Shown: positions 24,189 to 36,364, counted from the stretch's first letter. The stretch: DNA of 64,000 nucleotides from Elephas maximus indicus (GCF_024166365.1 NC_064830.1:93860968-93924967), one strand, 5' to 3'. A program made the numbers and translations. Notes: generated by a model from the sequence alone, not told the origin.

Positions 24189-25838
24189 TTGTTGTTGTTG
24201 TTAGGTACCATCAAGTTGGTTCCAACTCATAGTGACCCTATGCACAACAGAACGAAACACTGCCTGGTCTTGAGCCATCCTTACAATTGTTATGCTTGAG
24301 CCATTGTTGTAGCCACTGTGTCAGTCCATCTTGTTGAGGGTCTTCCTCTTTTCCGCTGACTCTGTACTTTACCAAGCACGATGTCCTTTTCCAGGGACTG
24401 ATCCCTCCTGACAACATCTCCAAAGTATGGAAGACACAGTCCTGCCATCCTTGCTTCTAAGGAGCATTCTGGCTGTACTTCTTCCAAGACAGATTCGTTC
24501 ATCTTTTTGGCAGTCCATGGTATATTCAATATCCTTCACCAACACCACAGTTGAAAGGCGTCAGTTCTTCTTTGGTCTTCCTTATTCACTGTCCAACTTT
24601 CACAAGCATATGATGTGATTGCAAATACCATGGCTTGGGTCAGGCACACCTTAGTCTTCAAGGTGACATCTTTGCTTTTCAACACTTTAAAGAGGTCCTT
24701 TGCAGCAGACTTGCTCAGTGCAATGTGTCTTTTGATTTCTTGACTGCTGCATCCTTGGGTGTTGATTGTGGATCCAAGTAAAATGAAATCTTTGACAACT
24801 TCAGTCTTTTCTCCATTTATCGTGATGTTGCTTACTGGGACAGTTGTGAGGATTTTTGTTTTCTTTATGTTGAGGTGTAATCTATACTAAATGCTGTGGT
24901 CTTTGATCTTCATCAGTAAGTGCTTCAAGTCCTCTTCACTTTCAGCAAGCAAGGTTGGGTCATCTGCATAAAGCAGGTTGTTAGTGAGTCTTCCTCCAAT
25001 CCTGATGCCCTGTTCTTCATATAGTCTAGCTTCTCAGACTATTTGCTCAGCATACAGATTGAATAGGTTTGGTGAAAGAATACAACCCTGATGCACACCT
25101 TTCCTGACTTTGAACCACTCAGTATCCCCTTGTTCCATCCTAACAACTGCCTCTTGATCTATGTACAGGTTCCTCATGAGCACAATTAAGTGTTCTGGAA
25201 TTACCATTCTCCCCAGTGTTATCCATAATTTGTTATGATCCACCCAGTCAAATGCCTTTGCATGGTCAATAAAACGTAGGTAAACATCCTTCTGGTATTC
25301 TCTGCTTTCAGCCAGGATCCATCTGACATCAGTAATGATATCCCTGGTTCCACGTCCTCTTCTGAAACTGGCCCGAATTTCTGGCAGTTCCCTGTCGATA
25401 CACTGCTGCAGCCACTTTTGAATCATCTTCAGCAAAATTTTACTTGTGGGTGATATTAATGATATTGTTTGATAATTTCCACATTCAGTTGGATCACCTT
25501 TCTTGGGAATAGGCATAAATATGGATCTCTTCCAGTCAGTTGGCCACATAGCTGTCTTCCAAACTTCTTGGTGTAAACAAGTGAGCAGTTCCAGCACTGC
25601 ATTCATTTGTTGAAACATCTCAATTAATATTCTATCAGTTCCCGGAGCCTTGTTCTTCGCCAACGCCTTCAGTGCAGCTTGTACTTCTTCCTCCAGTACC
25701 ATCAGTTCCTGATTATATGCTACCTCTTGAAATGGTTGTATGTTGACCAATACTTTTTGGTATAATGACTCTGTGTATTCTTTCCATCTTCTTCTGAAGT
25801 TTCCTGCATCGTTTAATATTTTGCCCATAGAATCCTTT
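24189..25838 (-). mobile_element. RTE-clade LINE, antisense
   Basis: The longest open frame is 25828-25034 (264 codons) on the minus strand: KNKAPGTDRILIEMFQQ, PIPKKGDPTECGNYQTISLI, RFIDHAKAFDWVDHN and GVHQGCILSPNLFNLYAEQ. YADD is present (near 24960) but the frame is lost just before it. The 3' end of the element (24189) shows the shared GTTGTTAGGTACC tail complement. A possible TSD lies at 24175-24188 and 25849-25861 (ATTCT..GTAGG). Not active. Confidence 0.92.
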
Positions 25839-25884
25839 ACTAATTCTATATTCTCTGTAGGTAGCTAGTATAAGCCTAAATACT

Positions 25885-25985
25885 CATTAAAAAATAACCA
25901 AGCCACTTAATTGTACACTTAAAATTATTAAAATGGAAACTTTTTTTTATATATTTTACTACAATAAAAATTTTTTTAAAAACAG
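25885..25985 (+). mobile_element. L1 3' terminal fragment
   Basis: Contains TTGTACACTTAAAATTATTAAAATGGAAAC and an ACAATAAAAA end, the standard L1M-type tail. Ends immediately before a HAL1-like segment. Confidence 0.65.
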
Positions 25986-27540
25986 ACATTCTAGGAGACA
26001 AGACATCATAAAGGAAAACAACAGAAATAACAGCTAATAGAAAAGATCCACAGGGCCTCCAAATACTGGAGTTACCAGCACAAAAATCATATATACATAT
26101 ATATGCTTATTACATTCAAGAAGATAAAAGACAAGGCTGAGAACATCAACAAAGAACTTGAAAATATAAAAGGACATAGTAAATTTTTAAAAGAACCAAA
26201 CAAATTTTAGAACTAAAAAATACAATAACCTAAATTAAGAACTCAGTGGGTGAGTGTCATAACAAATTAGGTATAGATGAAGAGAGTGTTGATCAGTTGG
26301 AAAATACACCAGGAGAAAACATACAGGATGAAACATGGAGGAACAAAAGTGTGAAAAATACAAAATCAAAAATATAAATACGAGGAGGATACAAGCTATG
26401 ATAAACCTTCTAACATACTTGAAATCGGAGTCCCATATGGAAATTAAAAAGAGAATGAGATAGAAACAATATCTGAAGGGACAGTCGCTGAGAACTGGTT
26501 AAAAGTCTCAAGTCAAAAATTCAAGAAATCTCACAAGCTGTAAGCAGAATAAATAAAAAGTTAAGATGTTCTAAGATCTTTGCATTGTTCAGAAGAGGGA
26601 AAAACTACCGTTTAACCTTAGACTTTGGTAAATTTTTAATATATTACAACCTCTAGGGTAACCACTAAATGTATAAATTCCAAACTAATTTAAAAAAAAC
26701 AGTTGCCATTCAGTCAGTGCCTACTCATGGCAATCCCGTGTGTGTCAGAGTAGAACTGTGGTCCATAGGATTTTCAGTGGCTGATTTTTTGGGGAATAGA
26801 TTGCCAGGCTTTCCTTCTGAAGTGGCTCTGGGTGGACATCAACCTCCAACCTTTCGGTGAGCAGCTGACCATGTTAACCACCCAGGGATTCCAAACCAGC
26901 AAAGAGGGAAAAATGAAGTTCAAATGCTCAGACAATCAAAAAGTTGGCAAGAAAAGAGGTTTAAAAAAAAAGAAACACAAAGCTGTAAGGACAAATTAAA
27001 AGGACGTAGTAAAATATATAAATGTATATTAAGTGTAAATTAATTAAAATATCCAATTAAAAGACAAAGTGTGTTATTCTGTATACGTTTTAAAATATGT
27101 AACATATACATATCTACGAGACATACATAAAACAATGATACAGAAAGGTTGTACAAGTAAGTTGATATAGGGATAATAATATCAGACAAAGAGGACTTCA
27201 AGGCAGAAAGCATTCCTCAAGATAAAGAGTAACTCTTCACAATAAGAAAAAGGTGAAATTCACCAGGAAGATTTAACAATTCTAATTTTGTATGCACCTA
27301 ATAACATTTTTTTTAATAACATTGTCTTAAAATGAATAAAACAAAAAATGGACAGATCTACAAGGAGAAATAGCTAAACCCCAAAATGGGAGATTTAACA
27401 GACCTTTTAACAGAAACTGATATAACAAACAAATAATTAGTAAGGATATAGAAAATTTGAACAACTTAACCTTATGAACATATATAGTCACAGTGATGTG
27501 CTACAGCTAGCTTGTATCAGGTCATGGAGTTAATTTTTTA
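25986..27540 (+). mobile_element. HAL1-like (half-L1) element, degenerate
   Basis: An A-rich sequence with no open frame. Recognisable blocks include AAATACACCAGGAGAAAACATACAGG (ORF1-like) and GACAAAGAGGACTTCAAGGCAGAAAGCA, a hallmark of HAL1/L1 endonuclease sequence. It is interrupted at 26694 by a SINE. Its 3' end merges into AT-rich sequence. Confidence 0.6.
26694..26890 (-). mobile_element. AfroSINE (long variant)
   Basis: Antisense copy of the longer SINE variant with an extra segment (GATTGCCAGGCTTTCCTTCTGA). Two short TTCCAAAC repeats flank it, consistent with a TSD. Confidence 0.82.
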
Positions 27541-27570
27541 ATTTTCAAAATTTTTTAAGCTAATTGATGT

Positions 27571-27712
27571 CACTTCAAACCCACCAGCAGCACCACAGGA
27601 GAAAGGACCTGGCAGTCTGCTCCTGTAAATATTTCAGCCTAGCACTGGGTAAACCCTGTGGGACAGTTCTAAGTTGGAATCGACTCAATGGCACACAACA
27701 ACAACAACGACT
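27571..27712 (+). mobile_element. AfroSINE, 5'-truncated
   Basis: The sense 3' part, with GACCTGGCAGTCTGCTCCTGTAAA, GTTGGAATCGACTCAATGGCA and an ACAACAACAAC tail that abuts an antisense RTE. Confidence 0.8.
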
Positions 27713-27714
27713 GA

Positions 27715-28925
27715 TGTAATATGAAATCTCACCATCCTCATTTCCAAGGACCATTCTGGCTGTACTTCTTCCAAGACAGACTTGTTCATTCTTCTGGCAG
27801 TCCATGGTATATTCAGTATTCTTTGCCAACACCATAATTCAAAGGCATCGATTCTTCTTCAGTCTTCAATGTCCAGTTTTCCCACGCGTATGAGGCAGTT
27901 GAAAATATCAAGGCTTGGGTCAGGAGCACCTTGGTCCTCAAAGTGAAGTCTTTGCTTTTCAACACTTTAAAAAGGTCTTTTGCAGCAGATTTGCCCCATG
28001 CAATAGGTCATTTGATTTCTTGACTGCTGCTTCCATGGGCCTTGATTGTGAATCCAAATAAAATGAAATCCTTGACAGCTTCAATATTTTCTCCATTTAT
28101 CATGATGTTGCTTACTGGTCCAGTTGTGAGGATTTTTGTTTTCTTTATGTTGAGGCATAAGCCATACTGAAGGCTGCAGTCTTTGATTTTCATCAGCAAG
28201 TGCTTCAAGTCCTCTTCACTTTCAGCAAGCACGGTTGTGTCATCTGCATATTGCAAGTTGTTAATGAGTCTTCCTTCAATCCTGATGTCACGTTCTTCTT
28301 CATATAGTCTAGCCTCTCAGATAATTTGTTCAGCATACAGATTGAATAAAAAAATCCATTGCCGTCAAGTTAATTCCGACTCACAGTGACCCTTATAGCA
28401 CAGAGTAGAAGTGCCCCATAGGGTTTTCAAGGAGCACCTGGTAGATTTGAGCTACCAACATTTTGGTTAGCAGCCATAGCTCTTAACCACTATGCCACCA
28501 GGGTTTCCAACAGATTGAATAAGTATGATGAAAGGATATAACCCCAACACACACCTTTCCTGACTTTAAACCTCGCAGCATCCCCTCGTGTTCAAACGAC
28601 TCTCTCTTGGTCTATATACAGGTTCCTCATGAGCACAATTAAGTGTTCTGGAATTCCCATTCTTTGAAATGTAATTTGTTATGATCCACACAGTCAAATG
28701 CCTTTGCATAGTCAATAAAACACAGGTAAACATCTTTCTGGTGTTCTCTACTTTCAGCTAAGATCCATCCGAAATCAGCAATGATATCCCTTGTTCCACA
28801 TCTTCTTCTGAATCCAGCTTGAGTTTCTGGCAGTTCCCTGTCGATGTACTGCTGCAACTGTTTGTGAATTATCTTCAGCAAAATTTTACTTGTGTGTGAT
28901 ATTAATGATATTTGATAATTTCCAT
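27715..28925 (-). mobile_element. RTE-clade LINE, antisense, split by AfroSINE
   Basis: The minus strand has YADDTTVLAESEEDLKHLL (28256-28008 frame) with the catalytic YADD intact, YLCFIDYAKAFDC (28881-28639 frame) and a C-terminal fragment. An AfroSINE sits at 28350-28509 with a 13-bp TSD. Frames are broken, and a possible internal deletion lies near 27720. Confidence 0.9.
28350..28509 (-). mobile_element. AfroSINE inside RTE
   Basis: Flanked by ACAGATTGAATAA at 28337-28349 and 28510-28522, a perfect 13-bp TSD in the RTE. It shows the SINE arrived after this RTE. Confidence 0.95.
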
Positions 28926-28974
28926 ATGTGTCTGGAAATTTAAAAATACACCTCTAACTAAGCCAGGTGTCTAA

Positions 28975-30112
28975 GCCTGGGTTCTACAGAAAGCAGAGCT
29001 GAGACAAGAGCTGGCATACAGGTAGTTTATATTGGGGGTGGTCCCAGGAAGCAGGAGTGGAGGGTTGAGAAGACTGAAAGAAGGAGAAAGGGAAAGCCAC
29101 TATAGAGCTGGTCATTGTGAGCAACTGGGCTTTGATCCCACTAGAGCCTCTAATGAGCCGTGCAAAATGTGCCTTGGAATTGTCCCCCAAGAGATGAAAT
29201 AAGGGAGTATTTATCCACTGGTTCTTGTTCCCAGCTGGTCAAGGGTTGCCCCATGTGGTGTTAAGACTTCCTTGCATTTCCAGTTTTGTGCATACTTGGG
29301 TGCTGAGCAAATCCTGGGGCAGAAAGCAAGAGATCAGTAATTATGCTAAGGCAAGATGTTGCAAGGTTATGACTATATGAAGCTGGTCGGGGTAAGAAGA
29401 TGTGAAGTAAGCACAAGAGATTCCTAGATGTCCCTTTCAGCTCTCAACTCCAGTCCTGTCTTCCATTAATTCTGATTCATCACAGACCTTTCAAATGGTG
29501 GCTGGCCACAATCTCTACAAAAGACTTCATAAAGGCGAGTTTCTTTATAACCTTGGGGTAAGAAACAAGCTGAAGTCCCACTGCTTTAACTGTTCTCAAA
29601 CCAAAATTAATATTCATCCTCTCCCTCCTCCACCATACATTCTAGATTTCCCTCACTCATAGTCAAAACCTTGACATGGTGGGGTGACCTAGACTTTCAT
29701 TCCTGAGTAGTCAGAGCTCTTAGTTGCTTTATGCTTGTCAGGCCACAATTGCTGCACTTATCCATTACAATTATCACTGGATGTAGAAGCATTGAGAAAT
29801 GGCCCCAATGAACCTCCTCCAAGATTTATCATGTAGTAGCAACATAGCTCCCTGTGATAATCAGGGACAATTATCACCCATTTCTTCCTTTGGATGCTGT
29901 TCTACTGGCATGAAGAATCCTAAATGAACAGGTAGTAATCATAGCCTCAAATCCCCCCTAGAACTCTTACTGTCTCCCAGTGTTTCTGCCACACCTAGGA
30001 ATCAGAATTTCACAACCTGCTTGGGTTTAAGTTTGAAGATATGCAAAATATGGGCTCTCCAAGTGGATCCTTGGAGTGTTATTGAGAGGGCCAGTCCTAC
30101 CTCCACCCTTTG
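28975..30112 (-). mobile_element. ERVL-like provirus remnant, part 1 (dUTPase/3' region)
   Basis: On the minus strand, around 29870-29970 there is dUTPase-like coding sequence with an LPVHLGFFMP patch that resembles the one at 31785-31880. The far end (28975-29110) resembles the block at 32390-32530, so it may be LTR-like. Stops and frameshifts are frequent. Assignment rests on weak similarity and needs a profile search. A MaLR LTR follows at 30118. Confidence 0.45.
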
Positions 30113-30117
30113 GTTCC

Positions 30118-30608
30118 TGTCTTAGTCATATAGTGCTGCTATAACGGAAATACCACAAGTGGATGGTTTTAACAAAGAGAAATTAATTTTCTCACAGTCT
30201 AGTAGGCTAGAAGTCCAAATTCAGGGCAACAGCTCCAGGGAAAGTCTTTTTCTCTCTATGTTGGTTCTGGAAGATGTTCCTTCTCAAATTTCCCCTGAAC
30301 TAGGAGCTTCTCCATGCAGGAACCCCAGGTCCAAAGGATGCCCTCTGCTTCAAGGGCTGCTTTCATGGTGGTATGAGGTCCCCGTGTCTCTCTGCTCACT
30401 TCTTTTATATCTCAAAAGAGATTAGCTTAAGATACTACCTAATCTTGAAGATGTCATCAATATAACTGCCACTAATCCATCTCATCAACATCATAGTGAC
30501 AGAATTTACAACATATAGGGAAATCACATCAGATGACAAAATGGTAGACAATCATACAATACTGGGAATCATGTCTTAGCCAAGTTGACAGATATTCAAT
30601 CCATGACA
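30118..30608 (-). mobile_element. MaLR solo LTR
   Basis: Antisense LTR starting TGTCTTAGTCATA and ending CCATGACA, with perfect 5-bp TSD GTTCC (30113-30117 and 30609-30613). Slightly shorter (491 bp) than the copies at 13853 and 38725. It is inserted in the putative ERVL remnant. Confidence 0.88.
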
Positions 30609-30613
30609 GTTCC

Positions 30614-31029
30614 CTAACCGTGAATTCTAACTATAAGGGATGCAGCACCATGTATCAGCTGTAGGCTCAATGCATACTCTGCAGCCTGGAGGATATCAAC
30701 CACCCAACCTCTCAGGGTGTTGTCCCTTAGCAGACATCTCAACTAAGTCCACTCCATGTTCTGTTAGGTCCTATAGGTCCAGAGGATCAGCAGATCCTCT
30801 CATCATGTCCACATCTCCTTTGCCATAAAATGTGATGCTTGGTCTGAAGAGATGTAGAGCAGGATCACTTGCCAGAAAATCAGGTGCACCCTGCAAGCCT
30901 TGGAATGATGGTGCTGGCAGAGGTACTGCAGGCAAGAAAGGCAAACCCATGTCTGGAGTAGCATCGATTACAGTAAGACAAATCAATGCCCCCTTATGAT
31001 GAAAAGTGTCCAATGTAATCAATTTGTCA
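30614..31029 (-). mobile_element. ERVL-like remnant, part 2 (integrase-like)
   Basis: The minus-strand frame 31022-30771 keeps a pattern resembling an integrase core (HHKGALICLTVIDA, then a spaced Ser-Asp), but neither catalytic set nor order can be confirmed. It lies between an LTR insertion and an L1 3' end. Confidence 0.35.
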
Positions 31030-31668
31030 CCAAGAGATTGACTGGGATCCTCAAAGGCTAGAGGTGGAGAATCAGGAATAAGAGAAATATATGGAATGTA
31101 CGGCTAATTACCTCCATAAACAAATCCCTCCTTTGCCATGATACCAGAAGAACTGGATGGAACCTGGCTACCATTACTGAACATTTTGATCAAAGAGTCC
31201 ATAGAAGGATCCTGAGAAAAGGGAGAAAATCCAGAACAAAATTCAAATTCTCATGAGCTCCAGACTTTCTGGAGCCATGGAGGTTGCATGAGCCCCTGAG
31301 ACTACTGCCCTGAGATTATTTTTAAACCTTAAACCAAAGATATCCCCTGAAGACTTTTTAAAACCAAACAATAGTTTAGCTTAACTAGTAAAAAATGTCT
31401 GTCTTGAGCAATATGCTCTTTTAGGAACAATCTGTATGAGATCAAATTGATAACAGGGACTCAAAATATTAGCGGGCAGTGGGTTTGTGTTAATGAGGAT
31501 GAACAACTTAGAAAGGGAGGGTGAGAATGGTCACACAACTCAAAGAATGCAATCAATGTCACTAAATTGTACATGTAGAAACTGTTAAAAACAAAAATTG
31601 GTGTACGATTTGCTGTGTATATTTTCACCACCAACAACAGAATAAATAAAACTCAGGAAAAAAAAATG
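31030..31668 (+). mobile_element. L1 3' end (uninterrupted reference copy)
   Basis: This variant L1 3'UTR aligns end to end with the split copy at 21041-22500, including CAAACAATAGTTTAGCTTAACTAG, and finishes with AATAAATAAAAC and an A run at about 31660-31668. Confidence 0.82.
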
Positions 31669-31673
31669 TAGAG

Positions 31674-32300
31674 CTATTTCAAGGGCTCAACCACTGATGC
31701 CTGGTCGTGGCAGTTGGGGCATTTAGCAGCAGCCTTGGTGAGAAGGAGCTCATGCTGCTGCAGCCACGCACAGCCTTCATGTGCTATTATTCCCACTCCT
31801 TCCTTCGGCTGACATACCAGTGGCATGAAGAGCCCAAAATGAACAGGTGGTAACCTTAGCCTCAAATCCTCTAAAACACATGTGGCCACTCTGTGCCTGA
31901 GCCAATTGCACAATTACTAGAGTGGTTTAAGACAGAGGCTGAATGACCTCCACTAGACACACCATCCTGTCTACCTGGTGTTGAATCTTCTCTGCAATTG
32001 CTGATGCCTCGGTGGTCTTCTGACTTTCATAGCCTGCTTTGAGTTGATGATTGGCTAAACTGAGCCTGCATTTTCTCCCTTCAAACCTTCTAAAGCAGTT
32101 AACAGAAACCAGTCAACTCCACAATTCTTACACTTTCCATTGTCCCATACCTTTCAAATGTCACCAGTAGCACACAAGCCAAGGCTACATCTCAACTCAA
32201 TCCTGTATTGAAACTCAGTCCTTCACAGGAGAGAGTATTAGTATTCATGCTGTGACTATTCCCAGAGTTATCACCAACCCACTTACCACCAGCAGAAGGC
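31674..32300 (-). mobile_element. ERVL-like remnant, part 3 (dUTPase and gag-like)
   Basis: The minus-strand frame 31913-31674 contains LRLPPVHFGLFMPL, a motif resembling the dUTPase of ERVL-type elements. Farther along the minus-strand upstream side (31920-32300) the sequence is A/G-rich, possibly gag. It is a second dUTPase-like copy, so at least two remnants or a rearrangement are involved. Confidence 0.45.
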
Positions 32301-32545
32301 TCCTTACTGCAACCTGACTAGTATATGACCCAATTCCATAATCCCCTCCAGAGGGTCTGTTTTCTGAGCCACTTCCAGTACCACCTCTCTTAACCTGGAA
32401 CTGTGGTAGCTTATTTTGGGAAGTGAGAGTTGTTTATTTTGGAAGTAATTCCAATGGTGCAGGAAGTGAGAGACTAGGAAGATTGAAACAGGGAAGAAGA
32501 AAAAACCAATACAAGGGAGAATTATTGAGTTGGCCACTGCTGTTG
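32301..32545 (-). mobile_element. Possible LTR-like segment paired with 28975-29110
   Basis: The block 32390-32530 (GGAAGTGAGAGACTAGGAAGATTGAAACAGGGAAG pattern) resembles the block at 29010-29110 in the same orientation. The pair could be the two LTRs of an old provirus, but no TG...CA ends or TSD are visible. Confidence 0.3.
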
Positions 32546-32879
32546 GTGTTTAAAGCTTGAGTCAACTGATGCCGTCTAAGGCGTCAACAGAATACATTTC
32601 AGAAATTTCCACCCATGGGATGGAGGAGAGAAGCATTTCCTCACCGACTTCTGTCTCCTGTTGATTAAACAAACACTGCCACATGCAATGTTAACTCCCT
32701 GCAAGTCCAGATTTGTGAGTTCTAAGTGGGCCTCATGCCAAAAAGCACTGGAGGCAAAGTGCTGCCAGGATACACCTATGCTAAGCTGGTTGCCACCAGC
32801 AATGGCTAGAATAAAAATTGGATTGAGAGAATTTGAGAGGAAGCACAAGAGCAGTGAGGAAAGGCAGTTTTTTGAATAA

Positions 32880-33203
32880 ACGGTTTTGGGGAATATTAGA
32901 CATCTACATGGAAAAAGATGAAATTAGGCCTCTACTTCACACCAAACCTAAAAACAATTTTAGGTGAAATGTAGATCTAAATGTAAAAGACAAGACAATA
33001 AAGCTTCTAAAAGATAATATAGGAGGGTTTCTTTATAACCTTGGGATAAGAAAAGATATTTTTTAACAGGATGCAAAAACTCTAAACAAAGGAAAAGGTG
33101 TTAAATTTGACTACGTTAAAATTAAAAACATCTTTTCAACAAAAGATACTAGTAAGAGAGTAAACAGGCAAGCCACCAAGTAGAAGGAAGATATTTAAAA
33201 CAT
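32880..33203 (+). mobile_element. L1 ORF2 C-terminal fragment
   Basis: A diverged L1 segment: the first bases correspond to the ...WKRFLEN region, then KDKTIKLLK and GFDYVKIKNI. No open frame. It is bounded on the right by an antisense L1 3'UTR. Confidence 0.65.
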
Positions 33204-33715
33204 TCTTTGTGTGTGTGTGTTTTAAGTGAAAGTTTACAAATCAAGTCAGTCTCTCATACAAAAATTTATATACACCTTGCTGTGTACTCCTAGTTGCTCT
33301 CCCCCTAATGAGACAGCATACTCCTTCTCTCCACCCTGTATTCCCCATGTCCATTCAGCCAGCTTCTGTCCCTCTCTGCCCTCTCATCTCCTCTCCAGAC
33401 AGGAGATGCCCACGTAGTCTCATGTGTCTACTTGAGCCAAGAAGCTCACTCCTTACCAGTATCATTTTCTATTTTATAGTCTAGTCCTATCCCTGTCTGA
33501 AGAGTTGGCTTTGGGAATGGTTCCACTCTTAGGGTAGCAGAAGGTCTGGGGACCATGACTTCCAGGGACTTTCTAGTCTCGGTCAGACAATTAAGTCTGG
33601 TCCTTTTACGAGAATTTGAGGTCTGCATTCCACTGCTCACCTGCTCCATCAGGGATTCTCAGTCGTATTACCTGTCAGAGCAGTCATCTGTCGTAGCTGG
33701 GCGCCGTCTAGTTAA
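33204..33715 (-). mobile_element. L1 3'UTR, antisense
   Basis: From a (GT)n/TTTTAAGTG start it reads the reverse of the young L1 3'UTR seen at 1902-2900, through TTACAAATC, TACTCTCCCCCT and GGGGACCATGACTTCC. 5'-truncated near 33715. Confidence 0.85.
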
Positions 33716-33848
33716 ACACATTCTGATTTGTTCCAAGTTCCCAAAAGAGGATAATCTAAACGAGTCTCAGAGATGCAGCCTTAGGTGCTAAATCTATAAA
33801 CAAAGGCCAAGAAGCTGAGTGAGCAAACCTTAAAACTGGGTCACTTGG

Positions 33849-34663
33849 TGTGATTGAATGGCTGACCCCTAAATTGAGACTCCATTTTGAATTAAAAGAT
33901 GCAGGCTGGCCTAATAAGCCTTTGTTTCTGCTGTTCTGAAGAGACAAATTAGCTTTTTGTAAAAGTTTAACCGCTTGTAACACAAAAAGAGAAAGTGTCA
34001 GGATTTTTAAGCTAGTGTGAGGAGTTGTTTTTTGAAAGACCCTTGTTAAGAATGTCTGCACAGCTTGTCTTAGAGAAAATACTTCTGTCAACAGGAGGTT
34101 AGGAAATAAAATCGATTACGTTAAATGAAGATGGGGACTGCTATTGTCTCATAACTCTCAAAATGCCAATCAACCAAGTCTTAGTTCTAATCTTCTGACT
34201 TTCTCAAAAATCAGACTTCATTCACTCACTGAAACCTTCACTCCATTTCTGCTGACCCCTTATAAGTCTGTAACTAAGACAGAAGCATAAGCTTGTAGCT
34301 TCAAGACAAGGACAGACAACCAAGCAGCTATCACATAAAATTGTCTGAATTATTCCTGACAGAATGTCTTGTTCAACATACCCCAGGATGTTAACAGACT
34401 TACTGATGTTAAGAAAATTGTTTAAGAACGATTATAGTTTAACAAAACCCTTGTAACTTTTGCCTTGTTCCTCTTCCACGCCTGTGAACATGAAGCCCTT
34501 TGTTTACTCGGCCTGGTAAAAACCTCACTGTCTCCTTGCACTGGGACACTGCAGCAAATTTTCTGGGTGCTCATGTGTCTCCTGTTTCGCGAAATGTCTT
34601 ATCCTTCAATAAAACTCTTTGTTTTTATTTCTAGCAGGGTTTAAGTCTGGTGTTCCACTACAA
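33849..34663 (+). mobile_element. Candidate ERV1-like solo LTR
   Basis: The right end has an AATAAA signal (34608-34613) followed by GTGTTCCACTACAACA, a typical LTR R/U5 end. The left end is uncertain: TGTGATTG at 33849 is plausible. No convincing TSD was found. Confidence 0.4.
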
Positions 34664-34669
34664 CAAAGC

Positions 34670-34880
34670 AATTACCACCTAGTCAGGAGAGTGGTTACCT
34701 TCGGGGCAAAGGGACAGAGCAGTGGTTGGCAGGCCCACAAGTAGGGCTGGGATGCTGTCAGTGTTCTGTCTCTGGACCTGAATAGTGGTATTTGGGTGTT
34801 TGCTTTGTGACCATTTACTGAGATGTGTGTCTTGTTTTTGTATACTTTTCTGTATGTCTGTTTTATTTCGCAATATAAAA
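34670..34880 (+). mobile_element. L1M-type 3' end
   Basis: The sequence has the GGTTACCTTCGGGGCAAAGG module and an AATATAAAA-rich finish, as expected from an ancient L1 3' end. Confidence 0.55.
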
Positions 34881-34894
34881 GTTGAAAATGGTGT

Positions 34895-34995
34895 CTACCT
34901 CATACGGATCTGGTGAAAATTAAATGAGATAATGCATAAAGAACAGTTCACAAAGAGCCTGGCCTATAGAAAGAACTTAATAGTTGTCATTGGGT
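34895..34995 (+). repeat. MIR 3' part
   Basis: Diverged MIR tail: GAAAATTAAATGAGATAATGCA, then GAGCCTGGCCTATAG. Ends near 34995. Confidence 0.55.
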
Positions 34996-34999
34996 TTGT

Positions 35000-35620
35000 C
35001 CCTTTTGAGTGTGGCTTGCCCATGTCAGCAGAGGATTTATGGTCATGGCGTATTCCTGGAAGACCACCCAGGGAGGGTGTGCAGGACCCAGGTGGGGCAG
35101 GTGATGTCAGAGGCTGAGTGAGGCCAAGGACACAGCACAGTAATGGGGAGCCCAAATGGGTGATATTTCTCTCCTGCTGAGCCCTTCAACCAGCAAACCA
35201 CAAGTTTCCCAACCTTGGGGTTCGAGTTAAAGTATTGGAAGGTGCTTCAGAGGCAGACTAGGAGCCCTGAAAGGTAGGGACCGTGCCACCTACAGCTGCA
35301 AGCACCCCCTACCGCTGCTCAGTGTGGCCTGGCTCAGAAAGAGCCTCGGCCAGTGGGCATTGATAGATCCTGCCAAAACAGCTAGGACCCTACGCACGAG
35401 GCTGTGCAGGGACCAGAGTGTGGGAGATTCATCCACATTGGCTTCTGGGTTTTGGAAGGGGCCACCCAACTGTCATAGCAATCCCTAGCCCCACGCTAGG
35501 CAGGACAGAACAGATTTCCAAGACCTGAATCACCTCAGATGGACACAAGGGGCTGAAAGCTGGGACTGCTCCCCAAAGCCATTCAGACAATGGGGGTGAC
35601 TCCCCGTCTCAAACCTGGCA
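35000..35620. other. Unassigned single-copy-like sequence
   Basis: GC-richer sequence without recognised repeats. The 61- to 63-codon frames here lack motifs and sit in opposite strands at the same position. I see no gene. Confidence 0.4.
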
Positions 35621-36355
35621 AGTTCACTTTTGTTTTTTATGTCAGGTTTAGTGAGGTTCATACAATTAAAGTCACACTTTCTAAGCGTATAGTTTGATGA
35701 ATTTCTACAAAAGTTATACAATCACCACCACGAACTAGAGATAGAACACTTCCATCGCCCCCAAAATTCCCAGGGAATTCAGTCAATCTTCTCTTCCCAC
35801 CTTTGGCCCCTGCCGACTGCTGATCTGTTTTGTGTTCCTATAGTTTTGGCTTTTCTGGAATACCAAGCAAATGGAATCATTCAGGATGTCCCCTTTCGAA
35901 TCTGGCTTCATTCACTTAGCATAATGCTTTTGAGATTCATCCATGGTTGCAAGTATCAGCAGTTCCTTCCTTTTTATTGTCGAGTAGCATGGAATGGTAT
36001 CAAGTTATACCACAATTTGATTGGCATTTGGGTTGTTTCCAATTTTTAGCAATTACGATTCAAGCTGTTATACATATTCACATACAGGTCTCCGGGCAGA
36101 CGTATACTTTCATTTATTTTGGGTTGTGTGATAAGTATATGTTTATCTTTAGAAGAAACTGACAAATCCTTTCCAAAGTTTATATCCACCATTGTTTTTA
36201 TCCCCACTGGTGGAAATGTCCTCTTGTCATTGACAGCAGGAGACAAAGCTAGACCATTGTGGAAAGAACAAGGACTCACTAATTGTGGGGAAGTGAGTCT
36301 GTTTATGTGGCCTTTTGCCTTCATTCTTTGGAAAAACAACTTGGGAGATATTTCC
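35621..36355 (-). mobile_element. L1, antisense, ancient
   Basis: The sequence (GTATAGTTTGATGAATTTCTAC, TGAGATTCATCCATGGTTGC, TCCAATTTTTAGCAATTA) is the reverse complement of the late L1M-type 3' region. No frame is intact. Confidence 0.75.
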
Positions 36356-36364
36356 CCTAGGCCC

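Noticed and set aside
25034..25828. 264-codon minus-strand open frame as a host gene
   Set aside because: Its motifs (KNKAPGTDR, FIDHAKAFD, QGCILSPNLFNLYAEQ) are those of an RTE reverse transcriptase, and the frame is interrupted before the catalytic box.
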